A stretch of DNA of 64,000 nt from the IMG/VR virus record IMGVR_UViG_3300033156_000272, positions 23,094 to 87,093 of that record, one strand, 5' to 3'. A program made the translations under genes and the position numbers. Every line of letters begins with the position of its first letter. Position 1 is the stretch's first letter. Shown piece after piece: positions 17,780 through 27,285 of the stretch. Source of the DNA: a virus. The notes below the pieces were generated by a model, which ran no database searches, was not told where the DNA came from, and worked only from the letters and a program-made list of their open reading frames with translations.

Positions 17780-18511
17780 TTATTCACAATCCAGTAGGCG
17801 ATCATATAATAATGGGTCATTTGTATCGTTTTTCTCGAATGCTTCACTTCTAAACCTACACGAGTCACACTTCCCGCAACACTTCCGGCCTCCAGAGTAA
17901 CAGGACCAGGTGTGTTCGTATGGAACTCCGAGCTCAATTCCTTTCTTGACAATTGCTTGTTTATCCATGTTCATCAGAGGTGTGAGAATCTTGATAGGAT
18001 TTCCTTCTATTCCTCTCTTGTTTGCAAGCTTGGAGAGTTCGTTCCATTTCATAATGAATTCTGGTCTACAATCAGGATAACCACTGAAATCGATAGCATT
18101 AACTCCGAGGTATATTGCCCTAGCATTTATGGTTTCTGCATAAGAGAGACATATAGCAATAAATATGTTATTCCTTCCAGGAACGTAGCTTATAGGAATA
18201 CCACCATCATACCCATCAGTTGGAACGGTTAACTTCTTATCTGTAAGTGCACTTCCGCCAAATTCTCCGAGAAACTTGATATTTATGATTTTGTGGTGTA
18301 TCCAATAATCGTGTGCTAGTTGTTTTGCTTTCTTGAGCTCTACTTTGTGTCTCTGTCCATATGAAAACGTTATCGCATGAACCAGATCCGCAGGATAATT
18401 GTGTCTCACTATTCCGAGTACAGTTGCACTATCTAATCCGCCAGACAAAACCACAACTACTGGGGGTGTATCTATTTCTATACACTTTCCGATTTTTTCT
18501 GCTGTCTCCAT
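17780..18511 (-). CDS. queC: 7-cyano-7-deazaguanine (preQ0) synthase QueC
   Basis: The 243-residue protein has the PP-loop SGGLDS at about 23-28, GGIPISYVPGRNNIF typical of QueC, and a C-terminal zinc site (CYSGGRKCCGKCDSC). QueC converts 7-carboxy-7-deazaguanine to preQ0 with ATP and ammonia. ATG 18511 is preceded by GGAGGGATGA; the in-frame TTG just before it is not needed. FolE2, QueE, QueD and a DpdA-like enzyme are also encoded in the window, so the product is probably destined for viral DNA. Confidence 0.93.
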   Translation of the reverse strand: METAEKIGKCIEIDTPPVVVVLSGGLDSATVLGIVRHNYPADLVHAITFSYGQRHKVELKKAKQLAHDYWIHHKIINIKFLGEFGGSALTDKKLTVPTDGYDGGIPISYVPGRNNIFIAICLSYAETINARAIYLGVNAIDFSGYPDCRPEFIMKWNELSKLANKRGIEGNPIKILTPLMNMDKQAIVKKGIELGVPYEHTWSCYSGGRKCCGKCDSCRFRSEAFEKNDTNDPLLYDRLLDCE

Positions 18512-18552
18512 CAATCATCCCTCCTTACTATTGCCTCAAACATTGCGTTCAT

Positions 18553-19377
18553 TCACTCCAGCTCCTTGTCGTTTAACATATGTGCGATAGCAATTGCATC
18601 GTGTGCGTGTATGCTCTCTACACTAGTTACTTGTACTTCTGCGGCTAGTATCTTAAATCCTTTGTTGGAGAACCTGATCTCGAGTGCATTTACTATCTCT
18701 CTGGCAGCATCCTCCACGAATCGCGGATTCTCGTAGGCCTCTTCTGTTACGGCTTTCTCATCAACTCTCTTGAGTACTGCGTATACTTGTGCACTTGCAC
18801 ACTTGGATGCGACTTCATATACATCCTCAATTCCTATTACTGTACTTCCAGCGAGTTGGTGAATAGTGACATTAATGATGGCTCTTTGATTGTGTGCACC
18901 GTAGTCCGATATCTCTTTGCTACAGGGGCACAATGTCGTTGCTGGCATGCTCACTGTCATTAGTTGAACATTTCCATTTACGGAGAAGGATACGTCCATA
19001 GGTATTGCTCCTTTCTCTCCGGTTATAGGTGCTGTTGTTTCTACGAAGTAAGTGAATCCCATAGATATAGTGCCATCGGCAGCTTCTTGTTCTTGTAGTA
19101 TCTTTATGAGGATGTTATTAAGCTCACTTAAGTCAATATCCTGGAAATCCTTGCTATGAAGAGTCTTAACAATACGACTCATGTGTATTCCTCTCTGGTC
19201 TTTTGACAATCCCACTATGACAGATATGTCTGCTTCTACTTGTTGCATGCCACCACGTGCAAAGTCTTTTACTCTCACGGGTAGTCTCACGTTCGAAACG
19301 CCAGCCTTCACTGGAATTTTTATTGTTGGTTCCGTTACCTGTACATCAGGGAGCTCATATATATCTTCTTCGGTCAT
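18553..19377 (-). CDS. folE2: GTP cyclohydrolase, FolE2/MptA type
   Basis: The 274-residue sequence has the hallmark TTLCPCSKEISDYGAHNQR (Cys150, Cys152, His162) and a C-terminal EIRFSNKGFKILAAEVQVTS segment of the GCYH-IB family. The bacterial FolE2 makes dihydroneopterin triphosphate, and the archaeal MptA makes its cyclic phosphate; here the first step of preQ0 synthesis is the sensible role. GGAGGTAAAATA precedes the ATG. Confidence 0.92.
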   Translation of the reverse strand: MTEEDIYELPDVQVTEPTIKIPVKAGVSNVRLPVRVKDFARGGMQQVEADISVIVGLSKDQRGIHMSRIVKTLHSKDFQDIDLSELNNILIKILQEQEAADGTISMGFTYFVETTAPITGEKGAIPMDVSFSVNGNVQLMTVSMPATTLCPCSKEISDYGAHNQRAIINVTIHQLAGSTVIGIEDVYEVASKCASAQVYAVLKRVDEKAVTEEAYENPRFVEDAAREIVNALEIRFSNKGFKILAAEVQVTSVESIHAHDAIAIAHMLNDKELE

Positions 19378-20249
19378 TATTTTACCTCCGTATTGGGGTA
19401 TGCTGCTATTACTCTATATCCATATTTTTTGATGAGAGAGTCGTACTCTCCTAGTAGGCACTCTTGTATGAAAGGACACCATCCGCAAAGTATCCCTACA
19501 TTTTTTGGGAAGAGTCCTGTTGAACTCTCACTTCTCACTTTTGCGAGCTTTCTATAGAAGGCTGCTACTGTCTGGTTCTTGAATTCGAACTGGAACACCC
19601 CCTTCTCTTTCGGGAATATTATCCTCCCGTACTTGATGGGTTTCGGATTGATCTTATGTACCTCTATTAGATGCTTATACCCCATAAGTTCGAATCGATA
19701 CTTACTATCCATGTACTTGTGATATATCCCTGTCTTATAGTCACTTATGATGCAGTACTTCCCATCGGGTGTATAATCGAGCCTATCTGATGTCCCCGTA
19801 AAGTTAACATCTGGGTCAGTATCATCAAGGGATTGTTCCACTGTAATGGGTGGCCAATATTCAGGGGATGCACAATCTTCAAACCATTCTACATCCATTT
19901 CTATCATGTTGTCGAATAGCATGTCAAGGATGCTGTTAAAACCATATGGAAGTCTCTTCTTATGGTGGCTTACTATATCTTCTGCGGTCATTTTGGTGAG
20001 TTTCTCTGGAGTGAGGTCGTTATATACTTTTTCCATTGAATTATGGAATGCTGTACCAATTACCATGGCGTCTGACTCATCTCCCTGTATCCCAATAAGG
20101 AACGACAACGCAAATCTGTATCTACAGTTGTCGAATGATTGGCAACCAGACTTTCTTAGTTGCATGTGCCCTACGTCTTCGGGGAGAATGTAGTACTCTC
20201 TTGGTCGGTTGGGGTCGAAGTAATTATATAGTCTCATTGGATGTATCAT
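19377..20249 (-). CDS. Cas4/RecB-like PD-(D/E)XK nuclease with Cys cluster
   Basis: ATG 20249 follows GGAAGTGA. N-terminal LRKSGCQSFDNCRYRF, GTAFHNSMEKV, a nuclease core with DRLDYTPDGKYCIISDYKTG, and a C-terminal CGWCPFIQECL give the layout of Cas4/AddB-type exonucleases that bind an iron-sulfur cluster. Next to no CRISPR genes, it is more likely a recombination or end-processing nuclease used with the Sak4-like ATPase and PolB. Confidence 0.8.
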   Translation of the reverse strand: MIHPMRLYNYFDPNRPREYYILPEDVGHMQLRKSGCQSFDNCRYRFALSFLIGIQGDESDAMVIGTAFHNSMEKVYNDLTPEKLTKMTAEDIVSHHKKRLPYGFNSILDMLFDNMIEMDVEWFEDCASPEYWPPITVEQSLDDTDPDVNFTGTSDRLDYTPDGKYCIISDYKTGIYHKYMDSKYRFELMGYKHLIEVHKINPKPIKYGRIIFPKEKGVFQFEFKNQTVAAFYRKLAKVRSESSTGLFPKNVGILCGWCPFIQECLLGEYDSLIKKYGYRVIAAYPNTEVK

Positions 20250-20895
20250 TTTTTTCACTTCCCATCGGGTTTATTGCTCCTTCATATATGAGCTTCATGA
20301 AATGAGAATCCTCGTAATTAATTCCTTGGCGAATCCAGTTAGTGTTGTTCTTTTGTATATACATTCTATATATGTCTTCTGGAGTTGCACCGAGTGCGTC
20401 GAACCACGCTAGTAGGAAGTGTAAGAGATCCACTCCTTCTTCTATAGCATGTTCTCTATCAATCGGGTGTTCTTCCTTCCACCATCGATAGTTTAGTTCT
20501 TCTTGCATCTCTGCTAGCTCTTGCCCCATAGCGATTAGTGATTTTTGTAACCATTCTTCTGTAGTTACATTTTGCGGCTTGACAAAATCCGTGAATTGCT
20601 TGTTCCTAAAGAATATATGAGAGAGTCTGTCGTGCTGTATTGATGGATGCAGGTACTTATTGAGATGTGTTTCTATATTGTATAATTCTTTGGATATTAT
20701 ATTCCCATCTTCTTTCTGTTCAATCATGTGTGATAGTATGCGAACACGAGTTTCTATATCAAGTGATTCTATTCCTTTTATGCGTGTCTCTATGAGCAGG
20801 TTCTTTACCTTGTCGAGAATCTTTCTAGCCTCTCTAAGTGCACTATCATCAACAGAAGCGGGAGCAGTTGTTATGTATGTTTCTTCGTCCTTCAT
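20224..20895 (-). CDS. dUTPase_2 / MazG-like all-alpha NTP pyrophosphohydrolase
   Basis: The 223-residue helical protein has WLQKSLIAMGQELAEMQEEL, then EEGVDLLHFLLAWFDALGAT and YIQKNNTNWIRQGINY, which follow the order of metal-binding Glu/Asp motifs of dimeric dUTPases. It would remove dUTP or another non-canonical dNTP. ATG 20895 overlaps the preceding stop as ATGA. Confidence 0.75.
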   Translation of the reverse strand: MKDEETYITTAPASVDDSALREARKILDKVKNLLIETRIKGIESLDIETRVRILSHMIEQKEDGNIISKELYNIETHLNKYLHPSIQHDRLSHIFFRNKQFTDFVKPQNVTTEEWLQKSLIAMGQELAEMQEELNYRWWKEEHPIDREHAIEEGVDLLHFLLAWFDALGATPEDIYRMYIQKNNTNWIRQGINYEDSHFMKLIYEGAINPMGSEKNDTSNETI

Positions 20896-21320
20896 TCTCC
20901 TTCCCCCTCGTAGTAAGGACATTCACCTGATAGTTCTTGCTTCAGGGAATCTTTGCATACTGGATAATGATTGCACGTGTTACATTCTGGGCGAATCACA
21001 CCAAGTATTTCTCCTTGTAGTTCTACTGTGATATGAACTCTTGCATCGTCGTACTTGCTACCATATATATTCAAGTAGTCAGCAACTTCCCATAATAGTC
21101 TGAGACCAGCGTATCTATCCATGCTGAGTTGTTGTTCTGCAGTGGTGAGACCTCTGAGTTCAGTATAGTGCTTCTCTTCTATTATGGACGTTATCCATCG
21201 ACCATTATCACCTACATACTTGACTACATATCCATTGTCTACTGCTGTTAAATGCATTTGTATACATGATGATATGATTGTGTTATACATCTCTTCTTCG
21301 GTTTCTTCGTCGAGCGTCAT
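20892..21320 (-). CDS. Unknown acidic protein with C-terminal Cys cluster
   Basis: The 142-residue protein has a helical N-terminal two thirds and CNTCNHYPVCKD...CPYY near the C-terminus, resembling a [4Fe-4S] or zinc site. It is coupled to the HD and dUTPase-like genes by four-base overlaps. I do not recognise the family. Confidence 0.6.
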   Translation of the reverse strand: MTLDEETEEEMYNTIISSCIQMHLTAVDNGYVVKYVGDNGRWITSIIEEKHYTELRGLTTAEQQLSMDRYAGLRLLWEVADYLNIYGSKYDDARVHITVELQGEILGVIRPECNTCNHYPVCKDSLKQELSGECPYYEGEGE

Positions 21321-21919
21321 TAATTCCCTCTCCTGAGTTTAACTTCAAATCTAGAGTCTAAGAAGTCTGCATATGATACAATTCGCTCTTCAATAGTATC
21401 AGGACCGGGTAAGTATTTGTACCAATGTCCACCGTGACACAAAATCATCCTACTCACGTCTCTAACTTCTTCGGGGGGTAGGTGCAACCCCAGTGTTTTC
21501 TTCGCCCACTGATGACCCTTACTGGCATGGTTCTTGTTACTTGCTCCTTCGATCTTTGCGTAATCGTGGAAAAAGCATGCGAATACTATAAGGTCTATTC
21601 TATCTTGAGTCATTCCTATTTGTAATGCCATATGTTGAGCGAGTCTCATTACATTTGCAGTATGTTTGACCAATATCGTACTCCTATAGATACCATCTGC
21701 TTTCTTCTCTAAATGGTACTTCTGACTCGGAGAACACGGTACAGTATGCCAGAGTTTTATTTTTGTATCATAGTAGTCCTTGCATAGCGCTCTCTTATCT
21801 TTGTCTGCTATCAGTGCAAGCGACTCCATCATCAGATAATGAGACTTGCTATCAAACTCATCAAACTCCTTTATCGATGGTTTCTTTACTCCTTCGAATT
21901 CTTCTTTACTCATTGGCAT
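21320..21919 (-). CDS. HD-domain phosphohydrolase
   Basis: The 199-residue protein carries HTANVMRLAQHMA, then ACFFHDYAKIEGASNKNHASKGHQWA and a late YADFLDSR, the H...HD...H...D order of HD hydrolases. ATG 21919 has GGAGGAAG six bases upstream. HD enzymes of this size often act on nucleotides or dNTPs; the neighbours support nucleotide metabolism. Confidence 0.78.
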   Translation of the reverse strand: MPMSKEEFEGVKKPSIKEFDEFDSKSHYLMMESLALIADKDKRALCKDYYDTKIKLWHTVPCSPSQKYHLEKKADGIYRSTILVKHTANVMRLAQHMALQIGMTQDRIDLIVFACFFHDYAKIEGASNKNHASKGHQWAKKTLGLHLPPEEVRDVSRMILCHGGHWYKYLPGPDTIEERIVSYADFLDSRFEVKLRRGN

Positions 21920-22076
21920 GTTGAACTTCCTCCGCGTATCCACAGTAAGTGCAGAACATTACAATCTCTTTCGTATCTACATCCATTACTTCTGTGAAGG
22001 TGTGCTTCTCGCATTTCGGACAATCATATAGTTCTTTGTTGGTCGTTAGTCTTACTGCTCTGGGGCTAAATTTCAT
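21906..22076 (-). CDS. 56-residue zinc-ribbon protein
   Basis: Starts MKFSPRAVRL after GGAGGAAAG. CPKC and CTYC pairs about 23 residues apart give a TFIIS/RPB9-like ribbon spacing. The C-terminus overlaps the HD gene start. Confidence 0.62.
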   Translation of the reverse strand: MKFSPRAVRLTTNKELYDCPKCEKHTFTEVMDVDTKEIVMFCTYCGYAEEVQHANE

Positions 22077-22092
22077 TTTCTCTTTCCTCCAT

Positions 22093-24513
22093 TTATGCGA
22101 ATGCAAACAGTTTCGTTTGCTTCTGGTCTTGTAATATCATTTTGGTAGTGGTATCAATAACATCAAGGATCGGGTCTATCTTATTCTCTATGATCTTCTC
22201 TGTCTGTAGTTTCCAGTCTACCTTGTCTCTCCACGAGATGTTGTACTCGTCTGTCATTTCGAACTCTTTATTCTTTTTGAGTCCGATCCAATCAACATCA
22301 TATATATTGGTTTTCAGCTGAATTCCCTTCTCTTCACAGGCCTTAGGAGCTGTAACATACAGTCTTACACGCCACCAGAACTTCTTCTGCAACAGTACTT
22401 TGTAGTATCTCTCACCACTGAGAGGAGTTTTGTTGAATATATGATCGTAGTAATATAATCCCTTCTTGCTACTTGGTCTATAGTACTCTTCTAGTGGCTT
22501 TGCAACCTTTTGCGGGAGTCCTATCGACTCGAGTGGTTCAGAAGATGCCTTGGCAACTAACTCCTTGATAAAAATGCTAATCTGATTTTCTCCTGCCCCA
22601 CTGAGTATATAATCAAGTAGCTGTTTTTGTGCATATCTACTCCACTTAGCAGCATCGGAACGACGTGCCTCAAATCCTTTGATGTCGAGTTCTCTGATGG
22701 CTGCTCCTTTATTCCATACACGCATCCCGGCGTATCTCTTCTTCTTTCCGTGGAAGAGAATTCGTTCATACACCTTCTCAAACTCTATACGAGGCACGAA
22801 TCTCCAGCTTTCTTCTACTGCCATCTGATCAAATAGCGAATTAACAGTTTCTTCTATCTTCTTCCCCTTCTCTACAGGATTCTCTCCAACCTCAATCAAT
22901 ACGGAATCTGTATCCCCATATATTGGATTGTATCCCAGCTCTTTAGAGAACTCCATGGTCTTTAGAATCATCTTTCTGCCCATGAAAGTTGTACACTCTG
23001 AAATTTGCGGAACGTACAATCTACTAAATGGAAACGCAAACTGCCCATACATAGCTGCAATTAGTTGCTTAATTCCATACTGCATGTTATCGAGTATATT
23101 GTACTTGTTAATGAGGTCCTTGCTCATCGGGTTCTTATTGAGATCCAATTTAAGCATAGACATATCATCCTTTACTTTCATGCGTGCTACAGACAATCGC
23201 TCGAAGATTCGCGGAACAATACCAGGCGTTTTCATATCAACCCATACATTAGCAATCTTCTTCCATCCAGCAATCTCTTTTGTACTGAGAGTCTCTGGAG
23301 ATAGATTATTGCTCCTTATTATAGTAGGATACATCTGCGAGAAGTCGAGTGCGATAACGTTATCATACAACCCTTTCTTTGGTTGAAATACGAATGCACC
23401 CTCATACTTAAGTCTCTCTTCTTTATGTCGGCGGGCGAGTGCATAATGTCCGTGGAATTCGCGGAGAAGCAGTATCTCCACGTACCTCGTTGTCGTTAGT
23501 GTGTCATTAAGACTACACCCTACAACTCTGCTGACGCCATCAAACTGATTGACTATACCGTGCTTGTTGTCAATGGCCCAAGTGCGTTCTACATCACGTT
23601 TATTGTATTCGAGAATTATGTCTATGTGTTTTCGATTCATATAATTTTCGTAATCAAAATCATCAGCTTCCATACTAACCCCATATTGATCTTCTCGCGA
23701 AGCAACCCCTTCTAGTGTATAATCCTCAAACGTCTTTCCCTGGAAGTATTTCTTAAACCCGTCCATCAAGTCAAAGATCTGAATTCCTACTATCTTCTTG
23801 TCATTCATTCCTGTCTCACGAATTATTCTGACGGGACTCATCCTCTCTGCTTCAACCTTGCATCTCTTTGCTCTATTGACTATTGTCTTTACGTCAAACT
23901 GAGGGTTCCACCCGATCCAAACGTCTGGCTGTTTTTCTTTGATCCAATCAATAAATGCCATGATCATGTGTCGCTCTTCACTAGGTTTACATGCAGTCAT
24001 GGTGAAGTCTTCAATCTCTCCGGTATTGGGATTATGGTATTTTGCTACAATTGTAAGAATCATGTTTCTTGCTTTATCGGGGTCGGGGAATGCTCCGCGA
24101 GTTTCTACTTCTGTATCAACGTGGACTCTTGTTAGGCGGCATTCGGGATTTTCTGCGGGTATCACATCTCCAGTATCTGTGATTTGAAATCCTGCAAATA
24201 TCTTACGGTCGATGAGACATCTAATCTCGTAAAGTACGTCACTTTCAAAAGTGTATGAAAAGGTATCTCTTTTCTTAGCAACGTCGCTCGGTATTCTTGT
24301 TTCTACTTTCGAACAATTAACAATCTTGGGGCCAGACTTAGCTGTCTTAATCCCCTTATAAACCCCTCCAGGATCCTCGTAGTAAAAATACGGTGCTGGT
24401 GAATTCCACCCAAAGCACTTCTTTTCCTTGCCGTCAGGAGAACGTCCTATGAGGAAAATAACGGGCTCGTTCTCTATGATTTTATAGCAAGAATCAACCA
24501 GTAAGTAGTTCAT
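22093..24513 (-). CDS. polB: Family B DNA polymerase with 3'-5' exonuclease
   Basis: The 806-residue replicase has the exonuclease motifs DTEVE (about 133), GWNPQFD and YNKRDVERTW. The polymerase motifs are DFSQMYPTI (A), KQLIAAMYG (B, with AA where NS is usual) and YGDTDS (C). The last residues QTKLFAFA resemble a PCNA-interacting box. I see no viral clamp, so the host PCNA may be used. ATG 24513 is chosen because AAGTGAT precedes it. The polymerase would copy the viral genome. Confidence 0.95.
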   Translation of the reverse strand: MNYLLVDSCYKIIENEPVIFLIGRSPDGKEKKCFGWNSPAPYFYYEDPGGVYKGIKTAKSGPKIVNCSKVETRIPSDVAKKRDTFSYTFESDVLYEIRCLIDRKIFAGFQITDTGDVIPAENPECRLTRVHVDTEVETRGAFPDPDKARNMILTIVAKYHNPNTGEIEDFTMTACKPSEERHMIMAFIDWIKEKQPDVWIGWNPQFDVKTIVNRAKRCKVEAERMSPVRIIRETGMNDKKIVGIQIFDLMDGFKKYFQGKTFEDYTLEGVASREDQYGVSMEADDFDYENYMNRKHIDIILEYNKRDVERTWAIDNKHGIVNQFDGVSRVVGCSLNDTLTTTRYVEILLLREFHGHYALARRHKEERLKYEGAFVFQPKKGLYDNVIALDFSQMYPTIIRSNNLSPETLSTKEIAGWKKIANVWVDMKTPGIVPRIFERLSVARMKVKDDMSMLKLDLNKNPMSKDLINKYNILDNMQYGIKQLIAAMYGQFAFPFSRLYVPQISECTTFMGRKMILKTMEFSKELGYNPIYGDTDSVLIEVGENPVEKGKKIEETVNSLFDQMAVEESWRFVPRIEFEKVYERILFHGKKKRYAGMRVWNKGAAIRELDIKGFEARRSDAAKWSRYAQKQLLDYILSGAGENQISIFIKELVAKASSEPLESIGLPQKVAKPLEEYYRPSSKKGLYYYDHIFNKTPLSGERYYKVLLQKKFWWRVRLYVTAPKACEEKGIQLKTNIYDVDWIGLKKNKEFEMTDEYNISWRDKVDWKLQTEKIIENKIDPILDVIDTTTKMILQDQKQTKLFAFA

Positions 24514-25246
24514 CAATATCACTTGTTTCCAGTGCCTTCTGCTCTAACCACTTGGTGAGCTTAATGGCGATTGTTTTTCTAACATCATCCCAGATCCAGT
24601 TGTATTCGATATCAATATCAAGAGCATCTCTTAATATGTTGATGGAGTCGTTGTTAATTCTCTCTCGAATACAACCAATCTCTGTCGCCTTGATTGGCAG
24701 TGTTGTGTCGAAAGAGTTTGCAACTCCTCTGATGAGTGCGAACTCTTCCATGCTGTTGATCCCCAGAACATGAATTTTTGTCGGAGGGATGATTCTTCTC
24801 AATCCTCTCGCAAGTTCAACTCTGTCAAAAGGGAGGTGTTTTGGTAGTGCAAACCCGTCAACCGGATATCTATCATTATTGAGGAGGTCAGCCTTCTCCA
24901 TCGCCTCTTCTGGGGTGTCTGCCCACAATGAAGCATACACAGCTATTCTGTCATCGTCTCCTAGTCGGTGATAAAATTGTGGGAGGAAGTCCCGAGTCAT
25001 TTCATTAGTGAGTTCAGGCTCCTTCATCTGATCGGGAGCAATAATAGCTACACTCTTAACTCCAGCATTTAAGAGCTCTTGAGCTAGCATAATGAGTGTC
25101 ATATTGTCAACAGAGCAATCCTCGTAGGCTCCGTTGTCAAGCATTACACCCTTATTCTTGTAGTCACCAAAATCGCATATTCTCGTACGCGTAGCGACCA
25201 AAAAATAAGAGTCGAAGGGGGTTGGGGTAGGTTGGTAGTACTTCAT
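24494..25246 (-). CDS. dpdA: DpdA-like DNA-guanine transglycosylase (TGT superfamily)
   Basis: The 250-residue protein has features of phage DpdA proteins: MLDNGAYED (Asp37), IAPDQM (Asp72), GFALPKHLPFDR, KIHVLGINS (His159), and SFDTTLPIKATE (Asp180 as the likely nucleophile region). DpdA enzymes exchange guanine in DNA for a 7-deazaguanine base. With folE2, queD, queE and queC in the same genome, viral DNA probably contains preQ0 or a derivative. A tRNA-directed role is less likely because the PUA and zinc parts of tRNA TGTs are absent. Confidence 0.82.
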   Translation of the reverse strand: MKYYQPTPTPFDSYFLVATRTRICDFGDYKNKGVMLDNGAYEDCSVDNMTLIMLAQELLNAGVKSVAIIAPDQMKEPELTNEMTRDFLPQFYHRLGDDDRIAVYASLWADTPEEAMEKADLLNNDRYPVDGFALPKHLPFDRVELARGLRRIIPPTKIHVLGINSMEEFALIRGVANSFDTTLPIKATEIGCIRERINNDSINILRDALDIDIEYNWIWDDVRKTIAIKLTKWLEQKALETSDIDELLTG

Positions 25247-25250
25247 GAGT

Positions 25251-26150
25251 TTATCCTTCTGGCTTTTCGAAGTCGTCTATGAGTTCTCTCAATCCATACC
25301 ATTCAGCCTTGTCGTTTGTTACCCTGGCTACGAGGTACTTCTTTCCCTCGAGGTGTAGCGCACCTTTGGCTTTGTCGACAGTAGCCCAGATTTCAACCTT
25401 TTCCGTTTCAGGGTGCTGAGAACGTTCGAGGCTTATCTTCTGAAACATCATACCAGGGGTAGTGCTTACCCAGTCTGGGTGATAACCTGTTATCTGGAGT
25501 TCTCTTCCGCCACCGGCCTTGGGAACGTATTTCTTAGCTGCCTTCAAGTGTGTGGTACAAATAAACCTGCACTTAAGTGACCGGAGGAGTAACACTGCAG
25601 TATTGAAGTGTCTGTTTCTATTGCTCCATTGCCACTGATCTTTAATCTGTGTTTTGGGGTCTATCTTGAGGTCTTCATACCTCATTACATACTCACACCA
25701 TTTAAGCAGTGTATCGAGTCCGTCACAAGCTACTGTGGCTATATTTAGGGACTGTTCATTCCTCACGATGTATCTAATTACACTTAGCAACTTCACGTAT
25801 GAAGCCACATAGTCAATTCCTCCGTTATCATCAACAACTAAACAGTTGAGGATAACTATAGATTCATCTCCCGGAAAATACTTGTCCTTCAGTGGGCCAC
25901 AGCTATCATCGAGATCCAGAACGAAGATGTCCTTCTTTTCTTTAATATCTTTCTTCGTTCTGCTATCCAGAAGTATCCCAGACTTACCAACGCCATCAAA
26001 TCCGACGAGAGCCATGCATATCGGAGAGCATTTCGTGTTCCTGCTGATTTCTATTAGTTTCTCTACTTCATCATCCGAGAGAACATTATTCTCTACAAAT
26101 GCATCAGCGCCTTCTTCTACTTTTCCTGCTTTCTTGCTTCCGAGTGACAT
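25251..26150 (-). CDS. Sak4-like RecA-fold ATPase (AAA_24)
   Basis: Walker A GFDGVGKS lies at residues 50-57 and a Walker B-like IATVACDGLD near 140, followed by FICTTHLKAA as sensor. This is the single-domain RecA-like build of phage Sak4 proteins, which assist single-strand annealing and replication fork recombination. Neighbours are an OB-fold protein, PolB and a nuclease, the usual Sak4 context. Confidence 0.8.
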   Translation of the reverse strand: MSLGSKKAGKVEEGADAFVENNVLSDDEVEKLIEISRNTKCSPICMALVGFDGVGKSGILLDSRTKKDIKEKKDIFVLDLDDSCGPLKDKYFPGDESIVILNCLVVDDNGGIDYVASYVKLLSVIRYIVRNEQSLNIATVACDGLDTLLKWCEYVMRYEDLKIDPKTQIKDQWQWSNRNRHFNTAVLLLRSLKCRFICTTHLKAAKKYVPKAGGGRELQITGYHPDWVSTTPGMMFQKISLERSQHPETEKVEIWATVDKAKGALHLEGKKYLVARVTNDKAEWYGLRELIDDFEKPEG

Positions 26151-26161
26151 GTATCATCGCC

Positions 26162-27211
26162 TCAATTTACGCGCTCTACGGCGTTCATTGGTGATTCGTC
26201 AGCCGGTATCTTAGACTCCTCGGGTGCATATAGACCAGTTACCTGTATAACAACACGCTCTTCGTCGTTGTAGGTAGACAGATTGGGTCGTCCGCAAACG
26301 ATCACTCTGCTTCCCTGCCCGAAATCAATTGCGTCGAACAGATATTCCGGTATGAAACACACAATACCAGGGTCTTCTATGTCACGAGTTTCGTCGTCCA
26401 GAACCATCATTCGCGATCCACCACGTTCGTCTCTTGCAATAAACGCAACATCACCCATAGTTATAGTGAATCGCTGGTTATCGTCGGCAACCTGGTCAAA
26501 GTAGGTTTCTATAGCACCAAGTTCTATTGCGTGTCCTTCGAGATCTCCCTCTATATCTTCGAGTATAACATCAAAGTCACTATCTGGTGCATCTGCTACG
26601 TCGAATACTATTCGGCTATACGGGTTCAACAGCCTGAATCCCTCGGCAGGCGACTTCTTGCTGAGATTCGCACGGAAGCTACTCCACTTGAATACAGGAA
26701 TATCGATCTTTCCTGCCAACTGATTTCCCAGAATCATTTTGAAGGGCCAAAGATTGCCATCTTCATCCTTTGCGACTCCTTTCACATTCTGCAGAAATTC
26801 GTTCTCAGGAAGAGGCTTTCCGAAGTTGTTGTTTGGTCTGCTTCCTATCGCTTCCCTAGTATCTAACGGGATTCCATTATCGTCGGTAAAACCCTCGTCA
26901 ACTGCCTTGTCGGGATCCGTCTTGAAAAGCTCTATAGCTGCCGCCCTGGTACTTGCAATTATATCAAAGGGATTCTCTATAGAGAACAAAAATCCCTCAT
27001 AGGTTTTCGCAGGGCTTCTAAGCTGGCTTTTGAAGTCAGATCGCAGCTGTGCCAGAACGCGCTTTTGAATTAGTGTGTCGTCTGCGTCAGGCAATGCTTC
27101 CCGCATCTGCACATTTTCCTTCTCTACCAGCTCTTTGAAGGCATCTGATCCGATGCCTAGCTTTTCCTTGAAGAGCTTTTCTAGCTCTTTCATTACGTCT
27201 TTCTTAGCCAT
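26162..27211 (-). CDS. OB-fold single-stranded DNA binding protein (RPA-like candidate)
   Basis: The 349-residue acidic protein has two barrel-like regions, one around GKIDIPVFKWSSFRANLSKK with FRLLNPYSRIVFDV, and a last one ending VIVCGRPNLSTYNDEERVVIQ, a phrase common in archaeal OB/RPA-type proteins. It is next to the Sak4-like ATPase. AAGGAGGAAAAATAAA precedes the ATG. Assignment is by pattern and context; a structure prediction would settle it. Confidence 0.55.
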   Translation of the reverse strand: MAKKDVMKELEKLFKEKLGIGSDAFKELVEKENVQMREALPDADDTLIQKRVLAQLRSDFKSQLRSPAKTYEGFLFSIENPFDIIASTRAAAIELFKTDPDKAVDEGFTDDNGIPLDTREAIGSRPNNNFGKPLPENEFLQNVKGVAKDEDGNLWPFKMILGNQLAGKIDIPVFKWSSFRANLSKKSPAEGFRLLNPYSRIVFDVADAPDSDFDVILEDIEGDLEGHAIELGAIETYFDQVADDNQRFTITMGDVAFIARDERGGSRMMVLDDETRDIEDPGIVCFIPEYLFDAIDFGQGSRVIVCGRPNLSTYNDEERVVIQVTGLYAPEESKIPADESPMNAVERVN

Positions 27212-27230
27212 TTTATTTTTCCTCCTTGTT

Positions 27231-27285
27231 TTTACTCATCACGCTTTTACTCATCACGCTTTTACTCATCACGCTTTTACTCATC
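27231..27285 (-). repeat. Tandem 15-bp repeat between AbrB-like and OB-fold genes
   Basis: Three and two-thirds perfect copies of TTTACTCATCACGCT (+ strand). On the coding strand each copy contains ATGAGTAAAAGC, so the array adds several in-frame start-like codons just upstream of the OB-fold gene's SD. The first copy also supplies the stop of the AbrB-like gene. Confidence 0.9.

Noticed and set aside
19377-20249. Cas4 of an adaptation module
   Set aside because: No cas1, cas2 or repeats nearby; replication and recombination neighbours favour a RecB-like role.
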